Assembly (NCBI RefSeq): GCF_000006405.1
Contig: NW_003200605.1
Location: 366,728-430,727, forward strand
Length of the DNA stretch: 64,000 nucleotides
Direction: 5' to 3'
DNA from: Perkinsus marinus ATCC 50983
Taxonomy: Eukaryota; Perkinsozoa; Perkinsida; Perkinsidae
Made by a program: the position numbers and the translations under genes. Each line of letters starts with the position of its first letter. The first letter of the stretch is position 1. Below the pieces are notes generated by a model. It was not told where the DNA came from. It saw only the letters and a program-made list of their open reading frames with translations, and made no database searches. Shown here piece by piece: positions 44,265 through 55,775 of this stretch.

Positions 44265-45676
44265 ACCTGCGTGCATTGTTGTGTTGCCCTATTTTTCCTC
44301 TGCTATAAGTGCGTTTATTCCTATTCTGATATCACTAGATTGATGCTGACAAGACGCCTCTGATGTTGATCTCTTTTACTCTAGTGACACGTCCATGCCT
44401 ACATGATATGAGGTTTCCGACATTCCTTGGTCATTGTGTTCGATACCATCTCAATCTCAACTGCTGAGAGATCTCGAGTGATGGTCTCAAGGAGAGGCGC
44501 GTGGTGCCAATGGAAAAATTCGTGGTGAATTACACAAGGCAGTCAAGAAAATACTGCGTCCGACATGAAACCGTCTTCTATAGTGTTCCCTGATCTGCTA
44601 CGCCCACGTACTCAAGTGCCGAGCAGTCCTTGCTCACTGCATCGAGATCGTTTATAAAGCCAGCAGTTCTTTGTTGGGGTATCGCAACTCACGGTTGGCG
44701 ATAGGAGAAGACAGACGAAGTGGCGAAGGCTATCGAGTGGTTGGTGTTCGTGTTCGGCACAGTAGTTTTGTTGGAGGAGTTCCCCCCAGAAGGAACTGCA
44801 TTGTGTTGATATCTCCAGCCTTCGACAGCTGCTCACACTGAAGAATACGATGAAGTCCCAACCGTACGCTGTGGTGAATACACACTTTTGCCATAGTCTT
44901 AAGACATTCATAAGGAGCTCATGCAAACGCCTATGATAATGGAAGCACTCGAACGTTTATTGGCTGATCCTTCTGATGCACTGCTTATCGCCTAAGGGGC
45001 CTCAAGTCTTCCTGCTGAGGCCTTTGCTGACTAAATCACGAATCTGGTAAAACAGCTCATTTTTCACGCGGACGAAGCGTGAATGTCGAGATGTTGATCA
45101 TTCGACCAAGGAAGACCCTCTGGGGAACACATCCCCGAGAAGTAATGCACCAACGCTGTTGGTGGCTGGGTGGACATTATCGACCACATCTCCCACGACC
45201 AGCGTTATCGTAACGGTAATACCGTTGTCTATTGAGGTGTCCAACTATCTTTTCTAAGACTGGTGTTGAGTCCCGCAAGTTCACCACTGAGTTCGAGACG
45301 CTCTTATTAATTTTTGCTTGACTGGAGCAGTCTACAGATGATGTACATTCGCTGGCACTTGTCTAGTTGTTCAACGAGTGTAGGATTGCCTCGTGATGTA
45401 CAGGCCTTAGAGATGGGCCTGGGAAGCAACTGGTGACATGCTCAACCTCAACAATAGTCTTGAAACCCTCGCATTTTTACCAGCAACCTCATCAACGGAG
45501 TTCGTGAAAATAGCTTCCGAGTGATTATACGGAACCCGCAGAAATTATGGTATGAATTCAGCACGAAAACACTCCCTCTATTTCCTGGCTGGAATCATAT
45601 TCACCCAATCCTCCTGTTCGCGTCTTATGAACGCAACACTGTCATTGCGAAGCGGAAACGATATGCAGGGGTTCAT
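44265..45676. other. Spacer with no supported gene
   Basis: About 1.4 kb between the 3' ends of the channel gene (plus) and the PDE12-like gene (minus). Open frames here are short and without recognisable motifs; a hydrophobic minus-strand frame at 44612-44926 is not convincing. Confidence 0.5.
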
Positions 45677-47702
45677 TCAGGGTGAAATCGCAAACTCAGT
45701 GGCTATCATAACGTGATCACTGCCATAGCATTTGTATGGCAGACCACCATTGCAGGCTTCAATATCATCATCAGTAAGGCCAGGCAAGCTCCACACAGGC
45801 GTGAGACGAGGTGTGTAGAATATGTAGTCCAACACGGCCCTGATAAAGGCAATCCTATAACACAAATGGGAGACCTCAGAAGGCTTACTTGAAGTTGCAT
45901 ACAGCGTTAGTGTACTGTGGAAGCTCTGTGTGCCGTAACCCGTTGATGCCATGATGGAGTTCGATGCCAAGGTCCATATCAACCTTCTCAGGCTGCATCC
46001 GTTTCACCTCGCCTGCCAAACCGAAGAGCTCATCCCCTTCCCCCCATTCCGGTTCGTCCACGAGGACCTCATGATACGCTGACTCATCGACTGCTTCGTC
46101 CACATCGGCGCAGTCTTGTGAGTCCCACTTGAACTGCGGGCCATAGTACCAGTCTTTATGGTTGCTTGCTAAGCCACCCGAACTGAGGTACTCTACCACT
46201 CCACTATCGGGGAAGGAGTTGAAGTCACCGCATATGAAGACGTTGGCCCCTTCGAATTTGTCCAGTTCGCGCTTGACGGCCATTGCTAGCAGGTGGGCCT
46301 GCAGAAGCCGCACGTGGGTGGCATTACGGTGAAAGAAGAGATGAGTGTTGCCAATTACAAACACATTGCCACTCTCCTGGCGATCACGCAATACCAGGAC
46401 CTGCCCAGCTGTGCCGAGGTTATCAAAGACGTCAGCGAACATGTCCACTTGACCCCACTTATGCTGAAGTTCAGACAACTGTCCTTCACTAAGCTGAGCC
46501 TTCACACCAGTAGATGCCAAGTCCAGAGCGATCTCGTCCAACATCTCGAATCGATCATGTCTATATGCAATAGCGCAACCCTCTCCCTTGTTGCCGTTCT
46601 TCTCGACGAACCTCACAGTGTATTGCGGCAACACTTCACGAACGGTTTCGACAAACCTCGGCTCGGCCTCTTGGAAAGCGAATACGTCAGCCTTCACATC
46701 CATCAGCTCACGCATCAACAGCGGGCATCGATACTCCCATTCGAGCACCTCTCGACAGGACTTCACGTTACGATACATGACCTTAGTGGCCAAGGGCGTC
46801 CGAACATAACGCTGGGCGAGGACGTTGAAACTCGCCACCCGAATATGGTTCGGCGGTGTGACTCCTAGAGGCTTGGGTAGACGCCTGTCACGGAACGTTC
46901 CCTTGCTGGGTGACGGACGGACGGGCCGGCTCGGGTCAGATTCAGCTTGGGGGAGACTTCGACAATCGCTATGATAGGCTGAGACCAGCAGCTTCTTTCC
47001 TATGAGCTCTTCCCCAGGCGTGAAGATCCTGCCCGAATGGACGAGCTCCTCACTCTCAGTTGTTTTATATTCGTATACGACTTCTTCAGGAGTTGTGTTA
47101 CTGCACTCTACCAGTGGAATTATGGGATACTCGGCGAAAACGAAGTACTTTAGGGCAACAGATGTAACCAGTGGGGGATTCAGAAAAACTGAGTAGACCT
47201 GAGAAGATGAGAAAATGCGGTTCGAAACTGCTAGTCTATTACGTGTTCATTGACAGTGATCTCCTTCGTGGATCGACTGAGCTCAGCAAGAGTTGTCGTG
47301 TTGACAGAGGAGTCCGTGGAGGCAAGCTTATTGCCTTCCTTATCCGACCATTGTATTCGGACCTGCAGCGGACGCCTCCCTAAGCCGTCTCCTCCCAATG
47401 TGTTGCCAATTACTTTGTTGCCATGCTCCGACTCGTCCACTGGTGGAGGCCCTTTCCTCTTCTTCAACTTCCGCTTGTCACCAATCCCATACGCCTTTTC
47501 CACACTCAATTGCATACGTCTTAATACCTGCATAACGTCCAATGCAATCCAACACTCATTATTCCCAACGAACCTGATCCATGGTATCCGATGAGTTCCT
47601 GTTGAATGTTAGTCTCTTGCCATTTACTCTCATCAGTATTACAACGCTGCTGCCGTCCTCCGATATAACCGCAGGGGATGATGCCTGGCATAAAGGGAGC
47701 AT
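45677..47702 (-). CDS. PDE12-like 2',5'-phosphodiesterase / deadenylase (EEP family)
   Basis: Exonuclease-endonuclease-phosphatase enzyme. Exons: MLPLCQASSPAVISEDGSSV (start 47702), LRRMQLSVEKAYGIGDKRKL, then one long exon from about 47203 to 45885, and a last exon ending ATEFAISP at 45677. The N-terminal half (EYPIIPLVECSN, SGRIFTPGEELIGKKLLVSA) matches the beta-rich domain of PDE12. The catalytic domain has IRVASFNVLAQRY, LEWEYRCPLLMREL, VFAFQEAEPRF (metal-binding Glu), IGNTHLFFHRNATHVRLLQA, FICGDFNSFPDSGVVEYLSS, LDYIFYT and GSDHVMIATEF (catalytic Asp-His). All key residues are present. Family members cleave 2',5'-oligoadenylate and remove poly(A), in mitochondria for PDE12 itself; no clear targeting peptide is seen here. 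An upstream frame starting at a GTG (46838) is internal to this exon and not the start. Confidence 0.85.
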
Positions 47703-48456
47703 CCTATTCACTGTCTTGGGTGTATCTCCCATTACACATGATGATGTCCATTGATACCACGGCCCAACTCACTTTTGCGTCAACTGCTGTAGTTGTTGTT
47801 GTCATTGTAGCTAGTCTAGTTAATCCCAGAAGTCCAGAATGTGTGGGTGGGAAAATAAGCTGATTGAGGAGAACAGATGATGACGCTGTGGTGATGGAAG
47901 TTAGTTTTGTAGATGCTCTGCACGGTAGTGGACGTAAGAGTCGCGGCCAGGCCAGCTGCAGCAGCAGGATGGGGCGAGAGCAAAAAGCAAAGCTGCGAGT
48001 TGAAAACACAAGTGAAGGGTTTGCTCGCAAGGTGAGGGTGTTATGTGGACTTGAAATCGCGGAGTGACAGTCAACTCCCAAGGCGTGAAGGCCCTGATCA
48101 ATGCTTCGACCATCTATTCCTGCCGGAGAAGTGTGGCTTGCAGTAGTAACGCGGATCGGATCTGCACTTCGGTCCCCGCTGGAATAATTCATTCGCTTAG
48201 GCTCCTGCTGACAGGGGCTGATATTCGTGGACCTTAGGAATCAACTCTTGGGTTCATTTGCTTCCTTGTTCTCTTGTATTGCTCGACATTCCTCAACTCG
48301 GGTAGACAGTGTTCCACCGTAATCGGCGGCGGTTTAGGACCTCCGGCTCGCGCAATAACGTGATCGATTATGGTGTTGTATGATGTTACTAACATCATGT
48401 TAGTCTCCCCACTAGCAGCAACAGGTCTGTTTCACGTCACTCCTAGCAGAACAAGG
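47703..48456. other. Spacer upstream of the PDE12-like gene
   Basis: Open on both strands but without recognisable domains. A plus-strand stretch FASTAVVVVVIVASLV is hydrophobic but too short to support a gene. Confidence 0.4.
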
Positions 48457-48803
48457 CAAGATAGACCTTCGAAAGGTGTTGTAGTATGTAGAAGACTTAA
48501 CTCTGCCGTGCGAGCTCGTCCCAAACAGATGAGTCCGTTAAACTCAAGTACGCACGATTTCTTCTACAGATATTAGAGCACGACCTTAACAGTGGTCCAT
48601 GATGGACCGTCCATCTACTTAACACGAATCGTGTCCTCTACACGGTCGAGGCTTGATTATATTAGGTACTGATCGGTTGCATGTGAGAAGCACTGCAACC
48701 ACATGCTAGACTCTGCTGAACAGCAGGTGGATAAATGAGAGGATCCTTTCACGCCAGTCGGTCGATCATCAGTATACTCGTTAGTTTTGTTCGTCCGACC
48801 TGA

Positions 48804-48847
48804 CACACGGTTCATGGTACACTATAGAGTATACCATGCACCGTGTG
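48804..48847. other. Hairpin with 20-nt arms in copy A (also 51359-51402 in copy B)
   Basis: CACACGGTTCATGGTACACT and AGTATACCATGCACCGTGTG flank ATAG; 18 of 20 positions pair. In copy B the right arm differs by two bases and pairing remains 18 of 20. It is downstream of the minus-strand gene in each copy. Smaller hairpins (GCATGTG/CCACATGC and CTGCTGAACAGCAG) lie 90-130 bp upstream. Confidence 0.7.
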
Positions 48848-49144
48848 TTGGATGATGCCTGTTGCAAATTCTTTCATCCGAGTTGTGACCTGACTGTCCC
48901 AGATCTGAGCACTCGAGAACACGAGGAATGCGTTGCTCAACATCAACTCATTATTCACGCATGTTAGAATGGACATGCATCAGGTGTAAAGCATCTAGGA
49001 GCCGATCACAGCCTCCTTCACCGAGGTTCCTGCAACTTCTTGGGTCCTGTACCTGAATGCGTATAATGAACGGTTAACTCTTAGTGATGGTGGTCGGTAA
49101 TTTGGACTTCGGGCTTTCGATTGTGAGACGCCGACTACTGTCTT

Positions 49145-49681
49145 TCACCTCCCTTGCTCGATGTCCATCTCCTCCCGCGGCGGCGTCTTGTCCACGAGCT
49201 TCTTCAGCAGGTAGATCTGTATGCCGCTGGCGATCAGACCGATTATACTGATCCCCAGAAGGAGTCCAACCAGTTTTACTGAGCAGCCCGCATCGTCCGC
49301 ACCGACGCTGCCAGCTGGCGAATCTTCCGCAGCCTTGGGAGCACTGAGGATGGGACAAGTGAAATCGATGCGACAAGCCTTCATCCCTTACTCTTGCGTA
49401 GGGCTAGCAGTTGCTGGACTAGTCGTTCCCTCGATGACAGGGGTCGAGTTCAACTGCCCGACCGCCGGAGTGTAACTTCCTGGCGGCTCGAGGGTGATGC
49501 TCGACCAGTCGATACCAACTGCGGCTGGTGTGGATCTTGGATCGTCAAGCACGATGCCTGATAGATCCACACCAGCCGGGGTCGGTGTCGGAACTAGTGC
49601 AGGCTCGATAGTGATCTTGGTCCAGTCTATGTCGCCAAATGCCACGGCAGCAATAACGAGAATACTTGCGAAGGTTTGCAT
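49145..49681 (-). CDS. Small secreted/type I membrane protein with Thr/Pro-rich repeats (copy A)
   Basis: Starts MQTFASILVIAAVAFG (49681), a clean signal peptide. Three degenerate repeats follow: DIDWTKITIEP, GVDLSGIVLDDP and GIDWSSITLEPPG, separated by Thr/Pro-rich linkers likely to be O-glycosylated. An intron of about 48 nt (GTAAGG..CCTCAG, about 49337-49384) joins SPTQ to APKAAEDSPAGSV. A transmembrane helix follows, VGLLLGISIIGLIASGIQIY, and a charged cytosolic tail, LVDKTPPREEMDIEQGR. About 160 residues. A longer frame upstream (MSTVHLAALVALVCC) is disrupted in copy B, which supports the MQTF start. No family recognised; a surface protein is inferred. Confidence 0.68.
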
Positions 49682-50552
49682 AGCAAGCTGAAAGTGTACT
49701 ACAGGAAGTGAGCTGCAATGATAATCTAAATCACATGGCAATCCCGCACGACCGTCCTCCTTGTTTTTGCGACCCGTGATGCACGTTTCGTGCAAGTCGC
49801 AGCAGACAAGTGCTACCAAGGCTGCAAGGTGCACGGTGCTCAATTTCCATGCCGCCCTGGGTCTTCGGATCGTGAAAAAATTGAGCAGTGTTGAATCAGT
49901 ACTCTTGCTAGAGATGTATCCACCGGTCTCGAGGGGAAGTCGGACACTTGGAACAGCATGTGGTCCAAGAACCGTTCCGAGGGGTACGAGATCCGTACAT
50001 GCGTCTTACTTATCTACGAATCATAGACTCTGACACCTTATCCTCTTGATATACGGGCGCCATTATCAGTTATGGATCTTTAGTGGTGTTGGAAGTTGGC
50101 ATTTATAATTTCTAACTCTGCAATGTCATGCTTTCACGATGGGAGTTTCACCGATGACATCTTCTTGATTTCCTTGAAGCGTACTGCGTTCAAGACTTGA
50201 GTAAGAAGTAGCAGGTCGCATTGACAAGCAATGATTTAGTGATTCATGTTATTCACGGTCCGCTCCCCACTGCTTGGGCATGCCTTACCGTCCGCCATAA
50301 ATAGTGTTTACAATTAAGAAACGTGCATTGCGTCACGGTGAGCCATAGGCATAATCCCTCAGCGAACTTGGAGGGTATGTCATTTTATCTGAGGGATAAT
50401 GCCATGTGAAAAGGTTAGGTCACTGACCACTTTACGAAGCACACTGCGGATTTGTGGGCGCTTCGGTCAGGCCGTTGTACACTCTGTGTATTGACGGACT
50501 CTGTACTACAAACTTTCTAGTACAAAGCCCAAGTTTTATCTTCATGTCAATC

Positions 50553-51009
50553 TCTGCGTAGCCTTCACAGGGCATTTTGCCACCATGACGGCGACTTGCG
50601 TGATGACTCCCCTACCACCGCATTTAAGGTCCCAAGTTCGATCGGTGCCGTCAGCAGTGGAGGAAGTTGCCGGATCGGTCGGAGTATACTAAAGGGCCTT
50701 TAGTAAAGGCTACACCACGCCAAGGTTACCTCAGAGGGGTATGTGGGTCCCACATTGTGGGAAGTCCTTGCTGAACGCACACATCATCATCATACACGTG
50801 CTAACATATTTCCTGACATGCGGGACGGTGGCACGTACCACAAGGGAAGTTCGAGAACCTAGGGGTACGAGCAGCGAGGGCACTCGGCGTGGGCCGGAAC
50901 TTTTCCTGCGGGTCATTGGATTGGCAAGACTGTTGCAAGTGTAGTACACCTTTTAAAGACCTATTTCGCGTCAAGTAAGATTAGTTTCGGAGGACACACA
51001 AACATCCTC
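50553..51009. other. Unique sequence between the two duplication copies
   Basis: About 460 bp. Contains a box-B-like fragment (CCCAAGTTCGATCGGTGCC, about 50630-50650) and open frames on both strands at 50731-50949 with no recognisable content. Confidence 0.45.
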
Positions 51010-51699
51010 GCCAAGATAGGCCTGCGAAAGGTGTTGTAGTATGTAGAAGACTTAACTCTGCCGTGCGAGCTCGTCCCAAACAGGTGAGTCCGTTAAACTC
51101 AAGTACGCACGATTTCTTCTACAGATATTAGAGCACGACCTTAACAGTGGTCCATGATGGACCGTCCATCTACTTAACACGAATCGTGTCCTCTACACGG
51201 TCGAGGCTTGATTATATTAGGTACTGATCGGCTGCATGTGAGAAGCACTGCAACCACATGCTAGACTCTGCTGAACAGCAGGTGGATAAATGAGAGGATC
51301 CTTTCACGCCAGTCGGTCGATCATCAGTATACTCGTTAGTTTTGTTCGTCCGACCTGACACACGGTTCATGGTACACTATAGAGTATACCGTGAACCGTG
51401 TGTCGGATGATGCCTGTTGCAAATTCTTTCATCCGAGTTGTGACCTAACTGTCCCAGATCTGAACACTCGAGAACACGAGGAATGCGTTGCTCAACATCA
51501 ACTCATTATTCACGCATGCTAGAATGGACATGCATCAGGTGTAAAGCATCTAGGAGCCGATCACAGCCTCCTTCACCGATGTTCCTGCAACTTCTTGGGT
51601 CCTGTACCTGAATGCGTATAATAAACGGTTAACTCTTAGTGATGCTGATCGGTAATTTGGACTTCGGGCTTTCGATTGTGAGACGCCGACTACTGTCTT

Positions 51700-52236
51700 T
51701 CACCTCCCTTGCTCGATGTCCATCTCCTCCCGCGGCGGCGTCTTGTCCACGAGCTTCTTCAGCAGGTAGATCTGTATGCCGCTGGCGATCAGACCGATTA
51801 TACTGATCCCCAGAAGGAGTCCAACCAGTTCTACTGAGCAGCTTGCATCGTCCGCACCGACGCTGCCAGCTGGCGAATCTTCCGCAGCCTTGGGAGCACT
51901 GAGGATGGGACAAGTGAAATCGATGCGACAAGCCTTCATCCCTTACTCTTGCGTAGGGCTAGCAGTTGCTGGACTAGTCGTTCCCTTGATGACAGGGGTC
52001 GAGTTCAACTGCCCGACCGCCGGAGTGTAACTTCCTGGCGGCTCGAGGGTGATGCTCGACCAGTCGATACCAACTGCGGCTGGTGTGGATCTTGGATCGT
52101 CAAGCACGATGCCTGACAGATCCACACCAGCCGGGGTCGGTGTCGGAACTAGTGGAGGCTCGATAGTGATCTTGGTCCAGTCTATGTCGCCAAATGCCAC
52201 GGCAGCAATAACGAGAATACTTGCGAAGGTTTGCAT
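51700..52236 (-). CDS. Small secreted/type I membrane protein with Thr/Pro-rich repeats (copy B)
   Basis: Same signal peptide, repeats, intron position, membrane helix and tail as the copy at 49145-49681. Visible replacements are few: EPPLVPTP for EPALVPTP, VIKGTT for VIEGTT, and DDASCSVELVG for DDAGCSVKLVG. The intact frame and conserved splice sites show both copies may be expressed. Start MQTFASIL at 52236. Confidence 0.68.
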
Positions 52237-52804
52237 AGCAAACTGAAAGTGTAACTACAGGAAGTGAGCTGCAATGATAATCTAAATCACATGACAATCC
52301 CGCACGACCGTCCTCCTTGCTTTTGCGACCCGTGATGCACGTTTCGTGCAAGTCGCAGCAGACAAGTGCTACCAAGGCTGCAAGGTGCACGGTGCTCAAT
52401 TTCCATGCCGCCCTGGGTCTTCGGATCGTGAAAAAATTAATATTCAACAGTGTTGAATCAGTACTCTTGCTGCAGATGTATCCACCGGTCTCGAGGGGAA
52501 GTCGGACACTTGGAACAGCATGTGGTCCAAGAACCGTTCCGAGGGGTACGAGATCCGTACATGCGTCTTACTTATCTACGAATCATAGACTATGACACCT
52601 TATCCTCTTGATATACGGGCGCCATAATGGCGCCGCCATTATCAGTTATGGATCTTAAGTGGTGTTGAGAGTTGGCATTTATAATTTCTAACTCTGCAAT
52701 GTCATGCTTTCACGATGAGAGATTCACCGATGACATTTTCTTGATTTCATTAAAGCGTATTGCGTTCGAGACTTGACTGAGAAGTAGTAGGTCCCATTGA
52801 CAGG

Positions 52805-52845
52805 CAATTATTTGGTGATTCAGGACCTGAATCACCAAATAATTG
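52805..52845. other. Perfect 20-bp-arm palindrome unique to copy B
   Basis: Left arm CAATTATTTGGTGATTCAGG (52805-52824), one-base spacer, and its exact reverse complement at 52826-52845. Copy A has only the left-arm-like sequence. Confidence 0.92.
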
Positions 52846-53155
52846 ACCTGAATTTCAGGTTATTCACGGTCCGCTCCCCACTGCTTGGGCATGCCTTACT
52901 ATCCGCCCTGAATAGTTTTTACAATTAAGAAACGTGCATTGCGTCACGGTGAGCCATAGGCATAATCCCTCAGCGAACTTGGAGGGTATGTCATTTTATC
53001 TGAGGGATAATGCCATGTGAAAAGGTTAGGGTGCCACTGGTCACTGATCAACTTACGAAGCACACTGCGGATTCGTGGGCGCTTCGGTCAGGCCGTTGTA
53101 CACTCTGTGTATTGACGGACTCTATACTACGAAGCCCAAGTTTTATTTTCATGTC

Positions 53156-53700
53156 ATGTTTATTTTCAAACCCGAACAACCCGAACCCGATTTCCCGGTA
53201 TCCAGCGAGTTTCATTTGGACATAGCAGCCATTTTGCGGATGATGGGCTGCCACTACGAAATCGAGGTAGTTTAGCTGGTTGGGCTGTCTTCCAGGTTAT
53301 CGTTGGTTGACTATGTAGCATTTTAGGACAAGGTCATGCCCTTCATACTGGACGTCACTATAACCGCGAACGAGGCAGCTCGGGTAAACTCAGAGGAGGC
53401 TGCTCGTGATGGCATCGAGAAAGAAGAGCGAGCTAGTCGCGTGGTGGAGTGGTTGAAAGCTCAACAGCGGTTGCAGTGTGTTAAGATCATGCTCATACTT
53501 ACTGTCAGTTTCTGAACTCAGTGTTTCGTGAAGTCTGTTGGTCTTTACTTGGGTCGGATGATTCCGTATTGTAGGTCGATGCTTTCCATGTCGTTCGACA
53601 AGTCTGTAGGTAAAGTAGTGATTGTTGTCGTTCAGAGCCACTCTAGGTTGGGGGGTTGCAGCACTTGACGATCAGGAGGTGGATCGTTCTGTTGCAGCAG
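53156..53700 (+). CDS. Putative gene fragment at the edge of duplication copy B
   Basis: ATG at 53156 gives MFIFKPEQPEPDFPVSSEFH, then LDIAAILRMMGCHYEIE. A GTAGTT..TTTTAG intron of about 60 nt leads to DKVMPFILDVTITANEAARV and DGIEKEERASRVVEWLKAQQ. A further stretch, AALDDQEVDRSVAAVKLFEN, is open at about 53660. The composition looks like real protein, but exons beyond 53490 could not be joined and no family is recognised. The rest of 53700-54186 is unresolved. Confidence 0.4.
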
Positions 53701-54186
53701 TTAAGCTCTTTGAGAATTAGTAGGGAGGAAGAGGCGACCACTGCAGATGCACACAGACAGCAGAGTTCCAAGGTTGCCATCTGCTGCCGATCATGTCAGG
53801 ATGGACTACTCCCTGGGCTCTTCGTCAGAAGCACTCTGTTGAGCAGATCAGACTGCTGTTGCTGGATATATTGACTCTGATGGTGGGATAATCAATGATC
53901 CGATGGTAGGGTGAAGGGCGAGCTCTATTCCCTCTTTAGAGTGTATGCAGGTGAAGAATCGAGACACCAGTCCCAGCGGCCTCCAGAGGTGGAGTGCGTA
54001 GAACCCACATTTGCCATATTTTGCGTACCATCGTCGATTTTCGTGGCGCGCGGTAACTGTTGATGTGTCGGTCCGATATTGATACCATGACCACGCTGAA
54101 TAGCGACTATCTTTCGTCCCAACTGTTATTGAGTTTTAGTCCAGGAGGGACTGTCGATCTAATAGGTCACTCTGGTTTGTAAGTCG

Positions 54187-55775
54187 ATGTCGTCATCATG
54201 TCTGAGGGAATGTGTTGAAGATGAGGAGGAGGAGGAGGAGTTCACACCCCTCCACAAGGCTCGGCTACATGAGCCTACTGCTGTACGGGGCGTGGGAGTG
54301 GCTGATGATATTGGCGGTAGGCCTGACATGGAGGACTCCTTTGTGTTCGTGGATGGATTTGGCGGCAAGAGGAGCTCGGCATTCATGGCGATGTAGGCGG
54401 GGTGTGGTATGGCGATGGGCCGGAATTGTCAACGTCTATATCAAGTGGAAAATTAACCATAGAATCCATTTACGTTTCTGAATCGGAAATGCAGTAAGCT
54501 TAGATACGATGGGCATGGTGGGAGGCGATGTGTTGATTTTGTATGCAAACGGTTACACCAGAAGTTGCTGGAAAATTTGACGCTAGAGCCCCCTCCAGAG
54601 CAGGAAGAAGTGGAGAAGGGTGATAAGCCAGGCCCATCGCCGTGGTCGACTATGTCGTTCCAAACGGCGATGTCAACAGGTAGAGGTGCGCTGTTGTCGC
54701 TGATGTCGCAGTGTCGAATGCCAGGCTCAACCTTGGGTGCGTCTATTCCTGTTCGGCGACGATATATGTACGCCACGGAGGCTCTTGTTAATGCCTATAC
54801 TCAGACTGACGAGGCATTTCGGAATGAGCTGCAGTCGTTGGAAGGCGGATGTATGGCAACTCATACCACTCCTCCTTCACTTTTTCTCTCTATAGGCACT
54901 GCTGTGACCTGTCTATTGCAATATGAGTTTGGTGGAGATAGGACTATTTATTGTGCTCATGTTGGTAAGGAGTCGAACGAGGCACTACTGATGACCAGCC
55001 GTAACGCCTTCAGGAGACTCAAGAGCTGTACTGTGCAGAGGACGGAAGGCACTACGACTGACTAGTGCTAGTGATCATAAGGCTACTGACCCAGTAGAAG
55101 TGGCACGAATTACTCAAAAAGGAGGCAAGGATTAATCGGGCTCATGCTGTGGCAGAGAGCTGTGGTGTCGACGCAGGTATAGTGGTGAATGACAGAGTTA
55201 ATGGAATGCTGGCAATAGCCAGGGCCTTGGGAGACTTCCGCTTGAAACGAACGATATCAGCCCAGATGGTGGCGCGGGCGGCGGAGGCTCGAGAGAAGGG
55301 CGAGGAACTCCCTCCAATTCTTGGTAGTGCGTACTACTACTACTCCTGAGGGCGGAGCTTGGGTTAGCAGGTAACGTTACTGATATAGTATCTAACATAC
55401 CGGATGTGTCCAGTATTGTCCTTAAGGAGACACTGGACCACTTCTTGATACTGGCTTGTGATGGGGTATGGGACGTCGTATCGGATCAGGAGGCGGTAGC
55501 CCAATGACTGTGGTAATTTCGTGGCGCGCGAAATGTGGCAGCAGGTTGATCTGATATTGGAGGTCTTATCGAAGCTCACCCAAGCTCAGCTGTCCATGGC
55601 AAAGAATGAGCAAAAGAAATGTCCTCTGCGATGCGGAAATGTGGCTCAGATAGCAGCCACGGCGCTGGTCAGTAGTTCTTCCATAGCAAGGGGTAGTGGT
55701 AGTGTCTGGCAGGTAGAGGAAGCCTTGAGTCGTGGTAGCATGGATAACGTTACTGTGATGATAGTACTATTGTAA
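54187..55775 (+). CDS. PP2C-type (PPM) protein serine/threonine phosphatase
   Basis: Metal-dependent phosphatase. Starts MSSSCLRECVEDEEEEEEFT. Motifs in order across short exons: GVADDIGGRPDMEDSFVFVD (motif 1, with the MED metal ligand), YDGHGGRRCVDFVCKRLHQK (motif 2, DGHGG), EALVNAYTQTDEAFRNEL, GTAVTCLLQYEF with CAHVG, RLTSASDHKATDPVEVARIT, VVNDRVNGMLAIARALGDFR (RVNGxLAxxRALGD), DHFLILACDGVWDVVSDQEA (DGxWD metal ligand) and LSRGSMDNVTVMIVLL (SxDN), ending at 55775. All metal-binding Asp residues are seen, so the enzyme is probably active. An insert of about 80 residues between motifs 2 and 5 is Pro/Ser-rich. Several introns of about 60-110 nt. No signal peptide or membrane helix, so soluble. 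Confidence 0.85.

Larger units (their letters stand above)
48457..50552. repeat. Segmental duplication, copy A
   Basis: About 2.1 kb nearly identical to 51010-53157 at a constant offset of 2555 bp over most of its length, in direct orientation. It starts at CAAGATAGACCTTCGAAAGG and ends near GTACAAAGCCCAAGTTTTAT. Differences are scattered substitutions and a few small indels, so the event is recent. Confidence 0.95.
51010..53157. repeat. Segmental duplication, copy B
   Basis: Second copy of the 2.1-kb unit. It has two extra palindromic insertions relative to copy A (about 52620-52640 and 52805-52860) and lacks about 15 bp near its right end (AAACTTTCTAGTAC in copy A). Confidence 0.95.

Noticed and set aside
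46838-46838. GTG start for the PDE12-like gene
   Set aside because: The frame continues upstream through conserved N-terminal sequence to an ATG at 47702 with proper splice sites.
49388-49843. Upstream extension of the duplicated membrane protein (start MSTVHLAALVALVCC)
   Set aside because: The extension is out of frame in copy B, while the MQTFASIL start and its signal peptide are conserved in both.
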